The position numbers and the translations under genes were made by a program. Of a stretch of DNA of 64,000 bases, positions 26,233 through 34,613 are shown piece by piece. The stretch comes from Rhodospirillales bacterium (GTDB taxonomy: Bacteria; Pseudomonadota; Alphaproteobacteria; Reyranellales; Reyranellaceae). The notes under the pieces are model-generated. The model did not search any database. It was not told the DNA's origin and saw nothing but the letters and a program-made list of their open reading frames with translations. The stretch is taken from NCBI GenBank assembly GCA_016699855.1, contig CP064988.1, positions 5,174,501 to 5,238,500 on the forward strand, read 5' to 3'. Within the stretch, counting starts at the first letter, position 1; each line of letters starts with the position of its first letter.

Positions 26233-27363
26233 ATGAGAATTCTCGATACCACTAGCCGCCTTGCGGGCGCGCTGGCGCTCGCCGCCGTCGCGGCCGGCAT
26301 CCTTCCTGTGTCGGCGCAGGAACGCGTCGCCAACATCCGCCGGCTCGACCCGGCCGGCACGCGGCAGCCGCCGGAGGGGCCGGCGACCGTCCTGACCGTG
26401 AACGGGGCGTTGTTCCAGCGCGACCTGATCACGACCGAGGCCAAGGGCCGGGTCGAGGTGATCTTCGAGGACGGCACGCGCATGGACGTCGGCCCGCTCA
26501 GCCGCGTCACCCTCGACGACTACGTCTACAAGCCGGGTGGCGGCGGCGCGAGCGTGCTGCTGGGCGTCACCAAGGGCACGATGCGGTTCCTGTCGGGCAA
26601 CGTCCGGCGCGAGGCCGTCAACATCCAGACGCCGACCGCGTCGATCGGCATCCGCGGCACCGACTTCGTGATCCACGTCGACGGCAAGGGTCAGACCCAG
26701 GTCGACGTCCATTCGGGTCACGTGCTGGTCTGGCCGTGCAACGCGCCGCGCCAGCGCGACAAGGCCTATCTGACCGAGGCCGGCTACACCATCAGCGTCG
26801 ACTCGGCCTGCACCGTCTCGTCGTCGCCCGGCACCAGCAGCAGCAGCACGGCGTCGCAGTCGGCGGCGGTGTCGGCGCCGGCGGCGGCCGCGCCGGGGCC
26901 GGCTCCCGGGCCTGCGCCCGGACCCGCACCCGGACCTGCGGGCGGCGCCGGCAACGGCAACGGCAACGCCGGCAACGCCAATGGCGGCGGCAACACGGGC
27001 GGCAGCGGTCCGGGTACCGGCAATGGCGGCAGCAACAACGGCCAGGGCGCCGGCGCGGCCAACGGCGGTGGTGGCGCCGGTAACGGCGGCACCGCGAGCG
27101 CGTCCGCCGCAGGTGCTGGTGGCGCAGGCGCCGGTGGTGCTGGTGGCGCAGGCGCCGGTGCTGGCGGCGCCGGTGGTGGCGGCGCCGGTGGTGCTGGCGG
27201 CGGCGGTGGCGGCGCCGGTGGTGGCGGCGGCGGTGGCGGCGCCGGTGGTGGCGGCGGCGGTGGCGGCGGCGGTGGCGGCGGCGGTGGCGGCGGTGGCGGC
27301 GGTGGCGGCGGTGGCGGCGGCGGTGCCGGTGGCGGAGGTGGTGCGGGCGGCAGCGGGAGGTAG
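26233..27363 (+). CDS. FecR-domain exported protein with Gly-rich C-terminal tail
   Basis: A 376-residue protein. A signal peptide (about residues 1-32, ending near LPVSAQE) leads into a FecR-type domain at about 55-165, with LFQRDLITTEAKGRVEVIFE, TRMDVGPLSRVTLDDYV and TPTASIGIRGTDFVIHVD. Then come a Ser-rich stretch, four Pro-Gly-Pro-Ala units, an Asn/Gly part and a nearly pure glycine tail to the end. This type of stand-alone FecR protein is periplasmic or surface-linked, not the sigma-regulator kind, since no TM helix or partner sigma gene is present. ATG 26233 is preferred over an in-frame TTG at 26185. Confidence 0.87.
   Translation: MRILDTTSRLAGALALAAVAAGILPVSAQERVANIRRLDPAGTRQPPEGPATVLTVNGALFQRDLITTEAKGRVEVIFEDGTRMDVGPLSRVTLDDYVYKPGGGGASVLLGVTKGTMRFLSGNVRREAVNIQTPTASIGIRGTDFVIHVDGKGQTQVDVHSGHVLVWPCNAPRQRDKAYLTEAGYTISVDSACTVSSSPGTSSSSTASQSAAVSAPAAAAPGPAPGPAPGPAPGPAGGAGNGNGNAGNANGGGNTGGSGPGTGNGGSNNGQGAGAANGGGGAGNGGTASASAAGAGGAGAGGAGGAGAGAGGAGGGGAGGAGGGGGGAGGGGGGGGAGGGGGGGGGGGGGGGGGGGGGGGGGGGAGGGGGAGGSGR
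27109..27350 (+). repeat. GGC/GGT simple repeat coding polyglycine
   Basis: A low-complexity run of GGC, GGT and occasional GCC/GCA codons that codes the glycine tail of the FecR protein. Units such as GGCGGTGGCGGC recur many times. Such a tract should be prone to replication slippage, so its length may differ between strains or assemblies. It was read as written; the exact length may be unreliable. Confidence 0.85.
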
Positions 27364-27459
27364 CCACCAACAGTGGCTCCTCGGCCCGATTGCCCGGAAG
27401 ACCCTCGTCGCTCGTACTAGGGCTCGCCGGCGGTTTCGTCCGAGCGGCCGTCCGGGCCG

Positions 27460-27897
27460 CTAGTTCCGGATCAGGTCCTGCACCGCGTCGACGACCATGC
27501 GCGTGCCGATGGCGATCAGCAGCACGTCGTTGGCGACCTGCGCGTACTGGTAGCCGGCCGGCGCGGGGATCATGACCGCGAGCAAACCTTGGGGCAGCGC
27601 CACGTAGGCGACGGCCCCCGGCAATGGTCGACCCATCGCCCATTTCTTAGCCTGGCCCGGCGGTAGGCAGCCGTTGTTCTTCTTGGCGAGGCCGGGCGGG
27701 CAATGGCCGCCGGCGGCCTGCCGCGTGTAGTATTGGCGGATCGCCGTCTGGTTCGGCGCCGGGATCGTGATCGAGACGGTCACCGAAGGGCCGGGTGCCG
27801 CCGCGGCGGGCGGTCCGCCGCCCTTGCCGTGGGGTTGCGCGACAGCGGGCGCCACGAGCAGGGCCGCGCACAGCGCCGCCAAGACGATCGTACGCAT
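27460..27897 (-). CDS. Small exported protein, RcnB/CigR-like
   Basis: A 145-residue protein with a clear signal peptide (MRTIVLAALCAALLVAPAVA). The mature part has AGGHCPPGLAKKNNGCLPPG followed by QAKKWAMGRPLP, then PAPAGYQYAQVANDVLLIAI and a final VDAVQDLIRN. This PPGLAKK...PPGQAKKW layout matches RcnB/CigR-type periplasmic proteins. The family role is poorly defined (metal-related or anti-virulence in enterics). It is convergent with the FecR gene. Start ATG 27897. Confidence 0.75.
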   Translation of the reverse strand: MRTIVLAALCAALLVAPAVAQPHGKGGGPPAAAAPGPSVTVSITIPAPNQTAIRQYYTRQAAGGHCPPGLAKKNNGCLPPGQAKKWAMGRPLPGAVAYVALPQGLLAVMIPAPAGYQYAQVANDVLLIAIGTRMVVDAVQDLIRN

Positions 27898-27980
27898 GTC
27901 GATGACCTCCAGGGCGAATGACGTTCCGCCCCTATCTCACTCCACGGTGTGGCGCGACCATGGCGCGCGGACGCCCATGA

Positions 27981-28010
27981 AAAAGCCCCCGTCCGGGCGG
28001 ACGGGGGCTT
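27981..28010 (-). terminator. Intrinsic terminator of argC
   Basis: AGCCCCCGTCC (27984-27994) pairs with GGACGGGGGCT (27999-28009) around a short loop. On the minus strand, just past the argC stop, the stem is followed by TTTTTC. The plus-strand side has a weaker CTTTCCTTT, so it could work in both directions. Confidence 0.88.
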
Positions 28011-28034
28011 TCCTTTGGCGGGTGGCCGCGGCGC

Positions 28035-28982
28035 TCAGGCCGCGAGGTCGAGCATCACCTGCAGGTTCTGCACGGCCGCGCCCGAGGCGCCCTTGCCGAG
28101 GTTGTCGAGCCGCGCCGACAGGATGACCTGCCCGTGCTTGGCGTTGCCGTAGACACGCAGCTCCATCTTGTCGGTGTCGTTCAGCGCCTCCGGCTCGAGC
28201 CGGTCCGACGCCTTGTCGGCGCTGTCCACCGGCACGACGGAGATCCGGTCGCTGCCGGCGTAGTGCGCCGACAGGGCCGCCTCGAGATCGCGCGTCGACG
28301 GCTTGCCGACCAGCGTGTCGAGATGCAGCGGCACGTTGACGATCATGCCCTGGCGGTAGTTGCCCACCGACGGCACGAAGATCGGACGCCGGGTCAGGCC
28401 GGCGAACTTCTGCAGCTCCGGCACGTGCTTGTGCTCCAGCCGCAGGCCGTAGACCTCGAAATGGGGGGCGTTGCCGCCCTCCCAAGCCTCGATCATCGAC
28501 TTGCCGCCGCCGCTGTAGCCGCTGACCGCGTGCACCACGACCGGGTAGTCGCGCGGCATGATGCCGGCGTCGACCAGCGGACGCAGCAGCGCGATCCCGC
28601 CCGAGGGGTAGCAACCGGGGTTGCTGACCTTGCGGGCGGCGCGGATCGCCGCCGGCTGGGCGCGCGTCAGCTCGGGGAAGCCGAAGGTCCAGCCCTCGGC
28701 GACGCGGTGCGCGGTGCTGGCGTCGAGCAGGCGGGGCGCCTTGTTGCCCAGCGAGTCGGCCAGCGCCACCGATTCCCGCGCCGCGTCGTCGGGCAGGCAC
28801 AGGATCACCACGTCGACATCCGCCATCACGGCCCGTCGCGCCTCGGGGTCCTTTCGTCGCTCGACGGGGACGCTCTTCAGCTCCACGCCCGGCACCGCGC
28901 GCAGACGCTCGCGGATGCCGAGGCCGGTGGTACCCGCCTCGCCGTCGATGAACACCGATGCCTTCCGGACCGTCGCGGTCAT
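28035..28982 (-). CDS. argC: N-acetyl-gamma-glutamyl-phosphate reductase
   Basis: A 315-residue enzyme of arginine synthesis that reduces N-acetylglutamyl-phosphate to the semialdehyde with NADPH. The catalytic Cys is C124 in KVSNPGCYPSGGIALL. FIDGEAGTTGLGIRERL is the cofactor-binding start, and VVHAVSGYSGGGKSMIEA is the substrate loop. The length fits the short type 2 ArgC. The ATG at 28982 follows AGGAGGATCC. In many alphaproteobacteria argC directly follows rpsI; here it lies 6 kb away on the opposite strand. Confidence 0.95.
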   Translation of the reverse strand: MTATVRKASVFIDGEAGTTGLGIRERLRAVPGVELKSVPVERRKDPEARRAVMADVDVVILCLPDDAARESVALADSLGNKAPRLLDASTAHRVAEGWTFGFPELTRAQPAAIRAARKVSNPGCYPSGGIALLRPLVDAGIMPRDYPVVVHAVSGYSGGGKSMIEAWEGGNAPHFEVYGLRLEHKHVPELQKFAGLTRRPIFVPSVGNYRQGMIVNVPLHLDTLVGKPSTRDLEAALSAHYAGSDRISVVPVDSADKASDRLEPEALNDTDKMELRVYGNAKHGQVILSARLDNLGKGASGAAVQNLQVMLDLAA

Positions 28983-29184
28983 GTCATGGATCCTCCTTCG
29001 CCGCCCGGAATCGGGCGCGGGCCGATAGATACGCCGGCGCGGCCCGGGGTCAAGGGGCGGCGGCCGCGCCGCTCCATTTCGCCCGGCGGTGTGTCGCCGG
29101 CGCCACACCCGGACCCGGCTTGCCGCGACGCGCGCGCTGCCCGAAAATCGCCGCCACGCCACGATCCGCCCGAGGGAGCGCGCC

Positions 29185-30399
29185 ATGCGTCTAGGATTCA
29201 CCGCCGAGGAGCTGGCCTTCCAGAAGGAGGTCCGCGACTGGATCACGGCCAACATGCCGGTCGAGGTCGCCGAGGAATCGCGCCGCAGCCGCAGCAGCCA
29301 CGTCTCGCGGGAGAGGCTGATCCAGTGGCAGAAGGCGCTGGCGGGCAGGGGTTGGCTGGTGCCGAACTGGCCCAAGGAGTACGGCGGCACCGGCTGGAAC
29401 TCGACCCAGAAATTCATCTTCGAGATGGAGATGGCGCGCGCCGACTCGCCTTATCTCTCCTCGTTCAGCCTCAAGATGGTGGCGCCGGTCCTGATGAAGT
29501 ACGGCAGCGAGGATCAGAAGAAGCGCTTCCTGCCGCGCATCGCCAACGCCGACATGCTGTGGTGCCAGGGCTATTCCGAGCCCGGCTCAGGCAGCGACCT
29601 TGCCGCGTTGAAGACGCGGGCGGTGCGCGACGGCGACCACTACGTGGTGAACGGGCAGAAGATCTGGACCACCAACGCCCATTGGGCCGACTACATCTTC
29701 TGCCTCGTGCGCACCTCGACCGAGGGCAAGCCGCAGGAGGGCATCTCCTTCCTGCTGATCGACATGACCACGCCCGGCATCAAGGTCGAGCCGATCTACC
29801 TCGGCGACGGCACCCGCGTGCCCGGCCGCCACGAGGTCAACCAGGTGTTCTTCACCGACGTGCGCGTGCCGGTCGCGAACCGCGTCGGCGAGGAGAACAA
29901 GGGCTGGACCTACGCCAAGTTCCTGCTGGAGTTCGAGCGTGGCGGCCAGGCGCACGGCCCGCGCCTGCGCAAGGCGTTCCGCCATCTCGAGGAACTGGCG
30001 GCGCTGTGGACCAAGGACGGCAAGCCGCTGCCCGAGGACGAGTCGTGGCGCGACAAGGTCGCGGCGCTGGCGCTGGAGATCGACGCCGTCGAGATGAACG
30101 AGCTGATGTTCTACAGCTCGCTCAAGACCGGCGACGCGCCCGGCCTGATGGCCTCGGTCGTCAAGATGCGCGGCACCGAGGTCGGCCAGAAGATCACCGA
30201 GCTGGCGGTCGAGGCGGTCGGCAACTACGGCCAGCCGTTCACCGAGATGCGCAACTACGACTCCAACGTCGTGCCGGTCGGCCCCGGCTACAGCGACGAC
30301 GTCACCCCGCGCTACATGAACCAGCGCAAGAGCACGATCTACGGCGGTTCCTCCGAGGTCCAGCGCAACGTGCTGGCCAAGGCGCTGCTGGGGTTGTGA
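29185..30399 (+). CDS. Acyl-CoA dehydrogenase family protein
   Basis: A 404-residue FAD flavoenzyme. MRLGFTAEELAFQKEVRDWI starts the helical N-domain. MLWCQGYSEPGSGSDLAALK is the flavin/substrate signature, KIWTTNAHWADYIFCLVRT the beta domain, and YGGSSEVQRNVLAKALLGL the C-terminal signature. CGAGGGAGCG precedes the ATG. It is divergent from argC and stands alone, so the acyl substrate is unknown. Confidence 0.94.
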   Translation: MRLGFTAEELAFQKEVRDWITANMPVEVAEESRRSRSSHVSRERLIQWQKALAGRGWLVPNWPKEYGGTGWNSTQKFIFEMEMARADSPYLSSFSLKMVAPVLMKYGSEDQKKRFLPRIANADMLWCQGYSEPGSGSDLAALKTRAVRDGDHYVVNGQKIWTTNAHWADYIFCLVRTSTEGKPQEGISFLLIDMTTPGIKVEPIYLGDGTRVPGRHEVNQVFFTDVRVPVANRVGEENKGWTYAKFLLEFERGGQAHGPRLRKAFRHLEELAALWTKDGKPLPEDESWRDKVAALALEIDAVEMNELMFYSSLKTGDAPGLMASVVKMRGTEVGQKITELAVEAVGNYGQPFTEMRNYDSNVVPVGPGYSDDVTPRYMNQRKSTIYGGSSEVQRNVLAKALLGL

Positions 30400-30422
30400 G
30401 CGGAGTCGTCTAGCGCGTTCCG

Positions 30423-30452
30423 CCCTCTCCGCCCGCTCGCGGGGGGAGAGGG
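30423..30452. repeat. Short GC-rich intergenic palindrome (CCCTCTCC type)
   Basis: CCCTCTCCGCCC...GGGGGGAGAGGG forms a hairpin and is followed by CCGGGGTGAGGTGGG. It is one copy of a family also seen at 32802, 34361, 39110, 39237 and 57604. It lies 23 bp after the acyl-CoA dehydrogenase stop and could help end transcription. Confidence 0.7.
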
Positions 30453-30491
30453 CCGGGGTGAGGTGGGCGCCCGCCGGAGAGGAGTCGCGGA

Positions 30492-31088
30492 ATGGTGGAA
30501 CTGCGGCCCTGCGGAACCCGGACCTGGGCACACCTCGTATTGCGCGGCGTCGGCCTTCTCGCGCTCGCGTCGGTGCTGTTCGCGGCGACGCCGTCGCCGG
30601 CCGACGCCTGCATGCGCTACCAGTTGGCGTACTTCGGTTATGGATCCGCCGACTTAACGGATGCCGCCCGTATAACGGTAAAACAAGTCGCGATCCGGGT
30701 GCACGACTATCCGCCAGGATGCCAGATCGTGAGGATCGTCGCGCATATCGACGGGGCCGAGGCTGCCGCCGGGTTCTCCGATCTCGACATGCGAAGGGCG
30801 CTCGCTATCCGCGCCTACTTGGAGCGCTTGGGCATCGATCAAGTTCACGTGAGGATCGGAACGCGCGCTTTCAGCAATCCATACCTGCCGACAGAGGCGG
30901 GTGTCAGGAGCCCGCATAACCGTAGGGCCGAAGTCGGGCGTGAGTCTCCGACAGGCACGTATTCAATCGCGCTACCTGGCGCCAGGACCGAGAGGTTCAA
31001 TGGCACTTGCCCGGGTGCCTCGTCGATCGGCGTACGGGTGTTCCTCCGCGACGGGACGGAGTGTGTTCGCGTCGACGATGAGGAGTGA
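30492..31088 (+). CDS. Exported protein with a degenerate OmpA-like domain
   Basis: A 198-residue protein. A long N-terminus with a hydrophobic segment at 16-40 (HLVLRGVGLLALASVLFAAT) looks like a signal peptide. Residues 48-150 follow the OmpA-C layout: YGSADLTDAARITVKQVA, then IVAHIDGAEAAAGFSDLDMR, RALAIRAYLERLGI and HNRRAEV. This suggests peptidoglycan-linked periplasmic location, although the usual Asp/Arg binding residues are only partly kept. GGAGAGGAGTCGCGGA precedes the ATG. Base composition is less GC-rich than the neighbours. Confidence 0.7.
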   Translation: MVELRPCGTRTWAHLVLRGVGLLALASVLFAATPSPADACMRYQLAYFGYGSADLTDAARITVKQVAIRVHDYPPGCQIVRIVAHIDGAEAAAGFSDLDMRRALAIRAYLERLGIDQVHVRIGTRAFSNPYLPTEAGVRSPHNRRAEVGRESPTGTYSIALPGARTERFNGTCPGASSIGVRVFLRDGTECVRVDDEE

Positions 31089-31095
31089 CCCGCCT

Positions 31096-32559
31096 ATGCC
31101 TCCCGAACACCTCGACGTCCTGATCGTCGGCGCCGGCCTGTCGGGGATCGGGGCGGCGTACCATCTGCAGCGCGACTGCCCGCGCCGCAGCTACGCCATC
31201 CTCGAGGGCAGGGAGCGCAGCGGCGGGACGTGGGATCTGTTCCGCTATCCCGGCGTGCGTTCGGACTCCGACATGTACACGCTGGGTTACGCCTTCAAGC
31301 CGTGGCGCGAGGCCAAGGCGATCGCCGACGGGCCGTCGATCCTGCGCTACATCCGCGAGACGGCGGCCGAGAACGGCATCGAGGCGAAGATCCGCTACCG
31401 CCACCGCGTCGTCGCGGCCTCGTGGTCGAGCGCCGATTCGCGCTGGACGGTCGAGGTCGAGCGCGGCGCCGACAAGGAGCGCGTGACTCTCACCTGCGCC
31501 TTCCTGTTCGTGTGCAGCGGCTACTACGACTACGCCCGCGGGCACGCGCCGGAATTTCCGGGCGCGGTGGATTTCAGCGGCCGCATCGTCCATCCGCAGT
31601 TCTGGCCCGAGGACCTCGACCACGTCGGCAAGCGCGTCGTCGTGATCGGCAGCGGCGCCACGGCCGTCACGGTGGTGCCTGAGATGGCGCGCACGGCGGC
31701 GCACGTCACCATGCTGCAGCGCTCGCCGACCTACGTGGTGGCGCGGCCGGCCGAGGACTCGATCGCCAACCGCCTGCGCGCGTGGCTGCCCGCGAAGCTC
31801 GCCTACGGGCTGACGCGGTGGAAGAACGTCCTGCTGGGCATGTGGTTCTACCGCCTGTGCAAGCGCAGCCCGGCGCGCGTGAAGAAGCTGATCCTCGGCG
31901 GCGTGCGCCAGGCGCTGGGCCGGGACTACGACGTCGCCACGCATTTCGCGCCGCGCTACGACCCGTGGGACCAGCGGCTCTGCCTCGTGCCCGACGGCGA
32001 CCTGTTCCGCGCCATCCGCGCCGGCACCGCCTCGGTGGTGACCGACCGCGTCGAGCGTTTCACCGCCGGCGGCGTCAAGCTTGCCTCCGGCGCCGAATTG
32101 CCGGCCGACATCATCGTGACCGCGACCGGGCTGGAGCTGCTGCCGCTCGGCGGCATGGCGTTGACGGTCGATGGCGCGGCCGTCCGGCTGGGCGACACGT
32201 TCGGCTACAAGGGCATGATGTTCAGCGGCGTGCCCAACCTCGCCGCCGTGTCGGGCTACACCAACGCCTCGTGGACCCTGAAGGCCGACCTGATCTGCGG
32301 CTACGTCTGCCGGCTGCTCAACCACATGGAGCGAGGCGGCTTCAAGCAGTGCGTGCCCCGCGTCGACGATCCCGCGATGGCCGCCGAACCGTGGATCGAT
32401 TTCTCCTCCGGCTACATCCAGCGCGCGCTGCACCTGTTCCCGAAGCAGGGGTCGCGCAAGCCGTGGAAGCTGCGCCAGAACTACATCCGGGACCTGATCG
32501 ACCTCCGCTTCGGCTCGGTCGAGGACAAGGCCATGGTCTACTCCAACCCGCCCGCCTGA
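31096..32559 (+). CDS. Flavin-containing (Baeyer-Villiger-type) monooxygenase
   Basis: A 487-residue protein. LIVGAGLSGIGAAYHL (about residue 8) binds FAD, and VVVIGSGATAVTVVPEM (about 182) binds NADPH. Between them FSGRIVHPQFWPEDL fits the FxGxxxHxxxWP fingerprint of Baeyer-Villiger monooxygenases. RSGGTWDLFRYPGVRSDSDM is also typical. It likely inserts oxygen into ketones or oxidises heteroatoms. The start at 31096 has GAGGAG upstream; an in-frame ATG at 31078 overlaps the preceding gene. Confidence 0.92.
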   Translation: MPPEHLDVLIVGAGLSGIGAAYHLQRDCPRRSYAILEGRERSGGTWDLFRYPGVRSDSDMYTLGYAFKPWREAKAIADGPSILRYIRETAAENGIEAKIRYRHRVVAASWSSADSRWTVEVERGADKERVTLTCAFLFVCSGYYDYARGHAPEFPGAVDFSGRIVHPQFWPEDLDHVGKRVVVIGSGATAVTVVPEMARTAAHVTMLQRSPTYVVARPAEDSIANRLRAWLPAKLAYGLTRWKNVLLGMWFYRLCKRSPARVKKLILGGVRQALGRDYDVATHFAPRYDPWDQRLCLVPDGDLFRAIRAGTASVVTDRVERFTAGGVKLASGAELPADIIVTATGLELLPLGGMALTVDGAAVRLGDTFGYKGMMFSGVPNLAAVSGYTNASWTLKADLICGYVCRLLNHMERGGFKQCVPRVDDPAMAAEPWIDFSSGYIQRALHLFPKQGSRKPWKLRQNYIRDLIDLRFGSVEDKAMVYSNPPA

Positions 32560-32571
32560 GCCCTCTATCCC

Positions 32572-32679
32572 GTCATCCTGAGCGGAGGCGCGCAGCGCCT
32601 TAGTCGAAGGATCTTTCCGCGTCGTAGGCAGAGACAGGATCCTTCGACTGCGCGCCTTCGGCGCTTCGCTCAGGATGAC
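32572..32679. repeat. Intergenic palindrome, GTCATCC...GGATGAC family (copy 1)
   Basis: Starts GTCATCCTGAGCGGAGGCGC and ends with the near reverse complement GCGCTTCGCTCAGGATGAC. Inner arms TAGTCGAAGGATC and GATCCTTCGACTGCGC pair. It lies just after the monooxygenase stop. Copies at 36848 and 52804 share nearly all outer-arm bases, and 38086 is a shorter relative. Confidence 0.85.
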
Positions 32680-32902
32680 GAACAGGGTGGTGGTTAAGGG
32701 GGCATGAGGAGAGTGCATCAGCCATCCACCTCGTCGTCCCGCGCGGAGCCGCCCGGCGCCGTAGTCGAAGCGCCCTTCCGGGCCGGAAGCCGCATAGCTT
32801 TCCTTCTCCCCTCATGCGCGGGGAGAAGGGAGGACACGCGGGATTGGCGCCGCCACCGCCGCCCCGATATACCGGAGGCGCCCTGAACGAGGACCGCCGC
32901 CC
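32680..32902. other. Gene-free gap with a short hairpin
   Basis: Apart from palindrome copy 1 before it, this gap contains a CCTTCTCCCC/GGGGAGAAGG hairpin at 32802-32829 and no credible ORF. The last 20 bp supply the ribosome site (GAGGACCGCCGCCC) of the next small gene. Confidence 0.6.
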
Positions 32903-33187
32903 ATGTCCCGCGCCCAACGCCGCCGCGCCGCGCGGCTCGGAGCCCCCGTCGAGAAGCCGCGTCCGACCGGCGGGATCACGCTGCCGCCGAAGCGCTGGAG
33001 CGTGGCGCAGGCCGCCGGCTACGGCACGCTGGCCGGCGCGCCGCTGCTGGCGGTGCGCGACATGATGCGCGGCGTGCCGATCCCGACCGAGACCGCGGCG
33101 CTGCTCGGCTACGCCGCCGGCGGCGCCGTGATCGGCGCGTTCCTGTTCATGGTCGTGGCGCTGACCCGCAACGCCTTCGTGAAGTGA
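32903..33187 (+). CDS. Small membrane protein, unknown
   Basis: A 94-residue protein. A basic N-terminus (MSRAQRRRAARLGAP) is followed by two hydrophobic segments at about 37-52 and 64-88 (ALLGYAAGGAVIGAFLFMVV). No family recognised. The AKR gene follows about 118 bp downstream on the same strand. The start ATG has a GAGGAC about 11 bp upstream. Confidence 0.68.
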   Translation: MSRAQRRRAARLGAPVEKPRPTGGITLPPKRWSVAQAAGYGTLAGAPLLAVRDMMRGVPIPTETAALLGYAAGGAVIGAFLFMVVALTRNAFVK

Positions 33188-33305
33188 CGCCGGCGCTGGA
33201 CGAGCGCACGGCCTTGGCGGCAGGATCGCGCCGGCGCGCGTTCCGGTGGAACGGGAGCCGCGGCGCGAGGGCGCCGCGCCGCGCGCACCGGGAAGGGGAC
33301 GAGGG

Positions 33306-34328
33306 ATGCAATATCGCCGCATGGGCCGCAGCGGCCTGAAGGTCTCGGAGATCTGCCTCGGAACGATGACGTTCGGCAACGGCGCCGACGCGCCCGAGGT
33401 CTCGCGCCTGGTCGGCGCGGCGTTCGACCACGGCGTCAATTTCTTCGACACCGCCAACGCCTACAACGGCGGCGTGTCGGAGACGATGCTCGGCGACGCG
33501 CTCAAGGACCGCCGGCGCGAGGCGGTGCTCGCCACCAAGTTCTTCAATCCCATGGGGCCGGGGCCGAACGATTCCGGCATGTCCCGCGCCCACATCGTGC
33601 GCGCGCTCGAGGACAGCCTGCGCCGCCTGAAGACCGACTACGTCGACGTCTACTACATCCACCACGTCGACATCCAGACGCCGCTGGAGGAGATGCTGCG
33701 CGCGCTCGACGACCTCGTGCGCCAGGGCAAGGTGCTCTACACCGCGTGCAGCAACTACGAGGCGTGGCGCCTGATGGAGTCGCTGTGGATCAGCGACACC
33801 AGGGGCTGGACCCGGTTCGACGCCTACCAGCCGCAGTACAGCCTCGTCGTGCGCGACATCGAGCAGGAGATCGTGCCGGTGTGCGAGCTCAAAGGGCTGG
33901 GCGTGGTGGTGTGGTCGCCGCTGGCCGGCGGCTTCCTCGCCGGCCGCTACAAGCCCGGCGAGCGCCGCGTCGAGGGCTCGCGCTCGGCCACCAACTGGGC
34001 CCTGCCGTCGCGCTTCTTCGCCGCCAATTGCGACGAGACGCTGAAGGTCCTGCTGGAGGTGTCGCGCGAGCTCGGCCGGCCGGCCTCGCAGGTGGCGCTG
34101 CGCTGGGTGCTCGACCGGCCCTTCATCACCAGCGCCATCGTCGGCGCCCGCGACGCCGCCCAGCTCGGCGACACGCTGGGCGCCGCCGGCTGGACCCTGC
34201 CGGCCGACGCGCGCGCGAAACTCGACGCCGTGTCGACGCTGCCGCACCGCTACCCGCGCTCGTTCGAGGAGGACATGCACGTCCGCCGCGACGCCGCCGT
34301 GAAGATGCCCGGCGGCGCGGGGCGGTAG
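33306..34328 (+). CDS. Aldo/keto reductase
   Basis: A 340-residue TIM-barrel NADPH reductase. The tetrad is visible as Asp and Tyr in FFDTANAYNGGVSE, Lys in LATKFFNPMG, and His in VYYIHHVDIQTP. MQYRRMGRSGLKVSEICLGT is the usual opening, and SAIVGARDAAQLGD the cofactor phosphate loop. It resembles the YajO/voltage-channel-beta-like AKR branch. GGGGACGAGGG precedes the ATG. Substrate unknown. Confidence 0.94.
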   Translation: MQYRRMGRSGLKVSEICLGTMTFGNGADAPEVSRLVGAAFDHGVNFFDTANAYNGGVSETMLGDALKDRRREAVLATKFFNPMGPGPNDSGMSRAHIVRALEDSLRRLKTDYVDVYYIHHVDIQTPLEEMLRALDDLVRQGKVLYTACSNYEAWRLMESLWISDTRGWTRFDAYQPQYSLVVRDIEQEIVPVCELKGLGVVVWSPLAGGFLAGRYKPGERRVEGSRSATNWALPSRFFAANCDETLKVLLEVSRELGRPASQVALRWVLDRPFITSAIVGARDAAQLGDTLGAAGWTLPADARAKLDAVSTLPHRYPRSFEEDMHVRRDAAVKMPGGAGR

Positions 34329-34358
34329 GGGAAGGGAAGCGGGGCTAAGCGCGGTCTC

Positions 34359-34591
34359 TTCCCTTCTCCCCTCGTAGGAGGGGAGAAGGTGGCGCGAAGC
34401 GCCGACGGTTCCCTTCTCCCCCGTCATCCGGGGAGAAGGTGCCCGAAGGTACGCCGCGGCAGCCGCGGCGGGGATGAGGGGCTTCACGGTCGTCGAACAA
34501 GGGCGACGGCCGGTGAGAGACGCACCGCCGCGAAGCCCCTCATCCGCCGCGAAGACGCGGCACCTTCTCCCCCTCGCCAGGGGGAGAAGGG
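34359..34591. repeat. Cluster of CTTCTCCCC/GGGGAGAAGG palindromes
   Basis: At least three short hairpins of the same family follow one another between two convergent genes: CCCTTCTCCCCTCGTAGGAG-type at 34361-34389, CCCTTCTCCCCCGTCATCCG-type at 34411-34440, and CACCTTCTCCCCCTCGCCAG-type at 34560-34590. The phrases GGTGCCCGAAGG and GCGGATGAGG, also seen at 57630, recur in direct or inverted form. No gene in this gap. Confidence 0.75.
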
Positions 34592-34613
34592 GGAAGGCGC
34601 GCCTGCCGGACCC

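Noticed and set aside
24495..27350. Regular repeats that might be taken for CRISPR
   Set aside because: They are coding repeats (RTX nonapeptides and polyglycine) with in-frame periods and no unique spacers.
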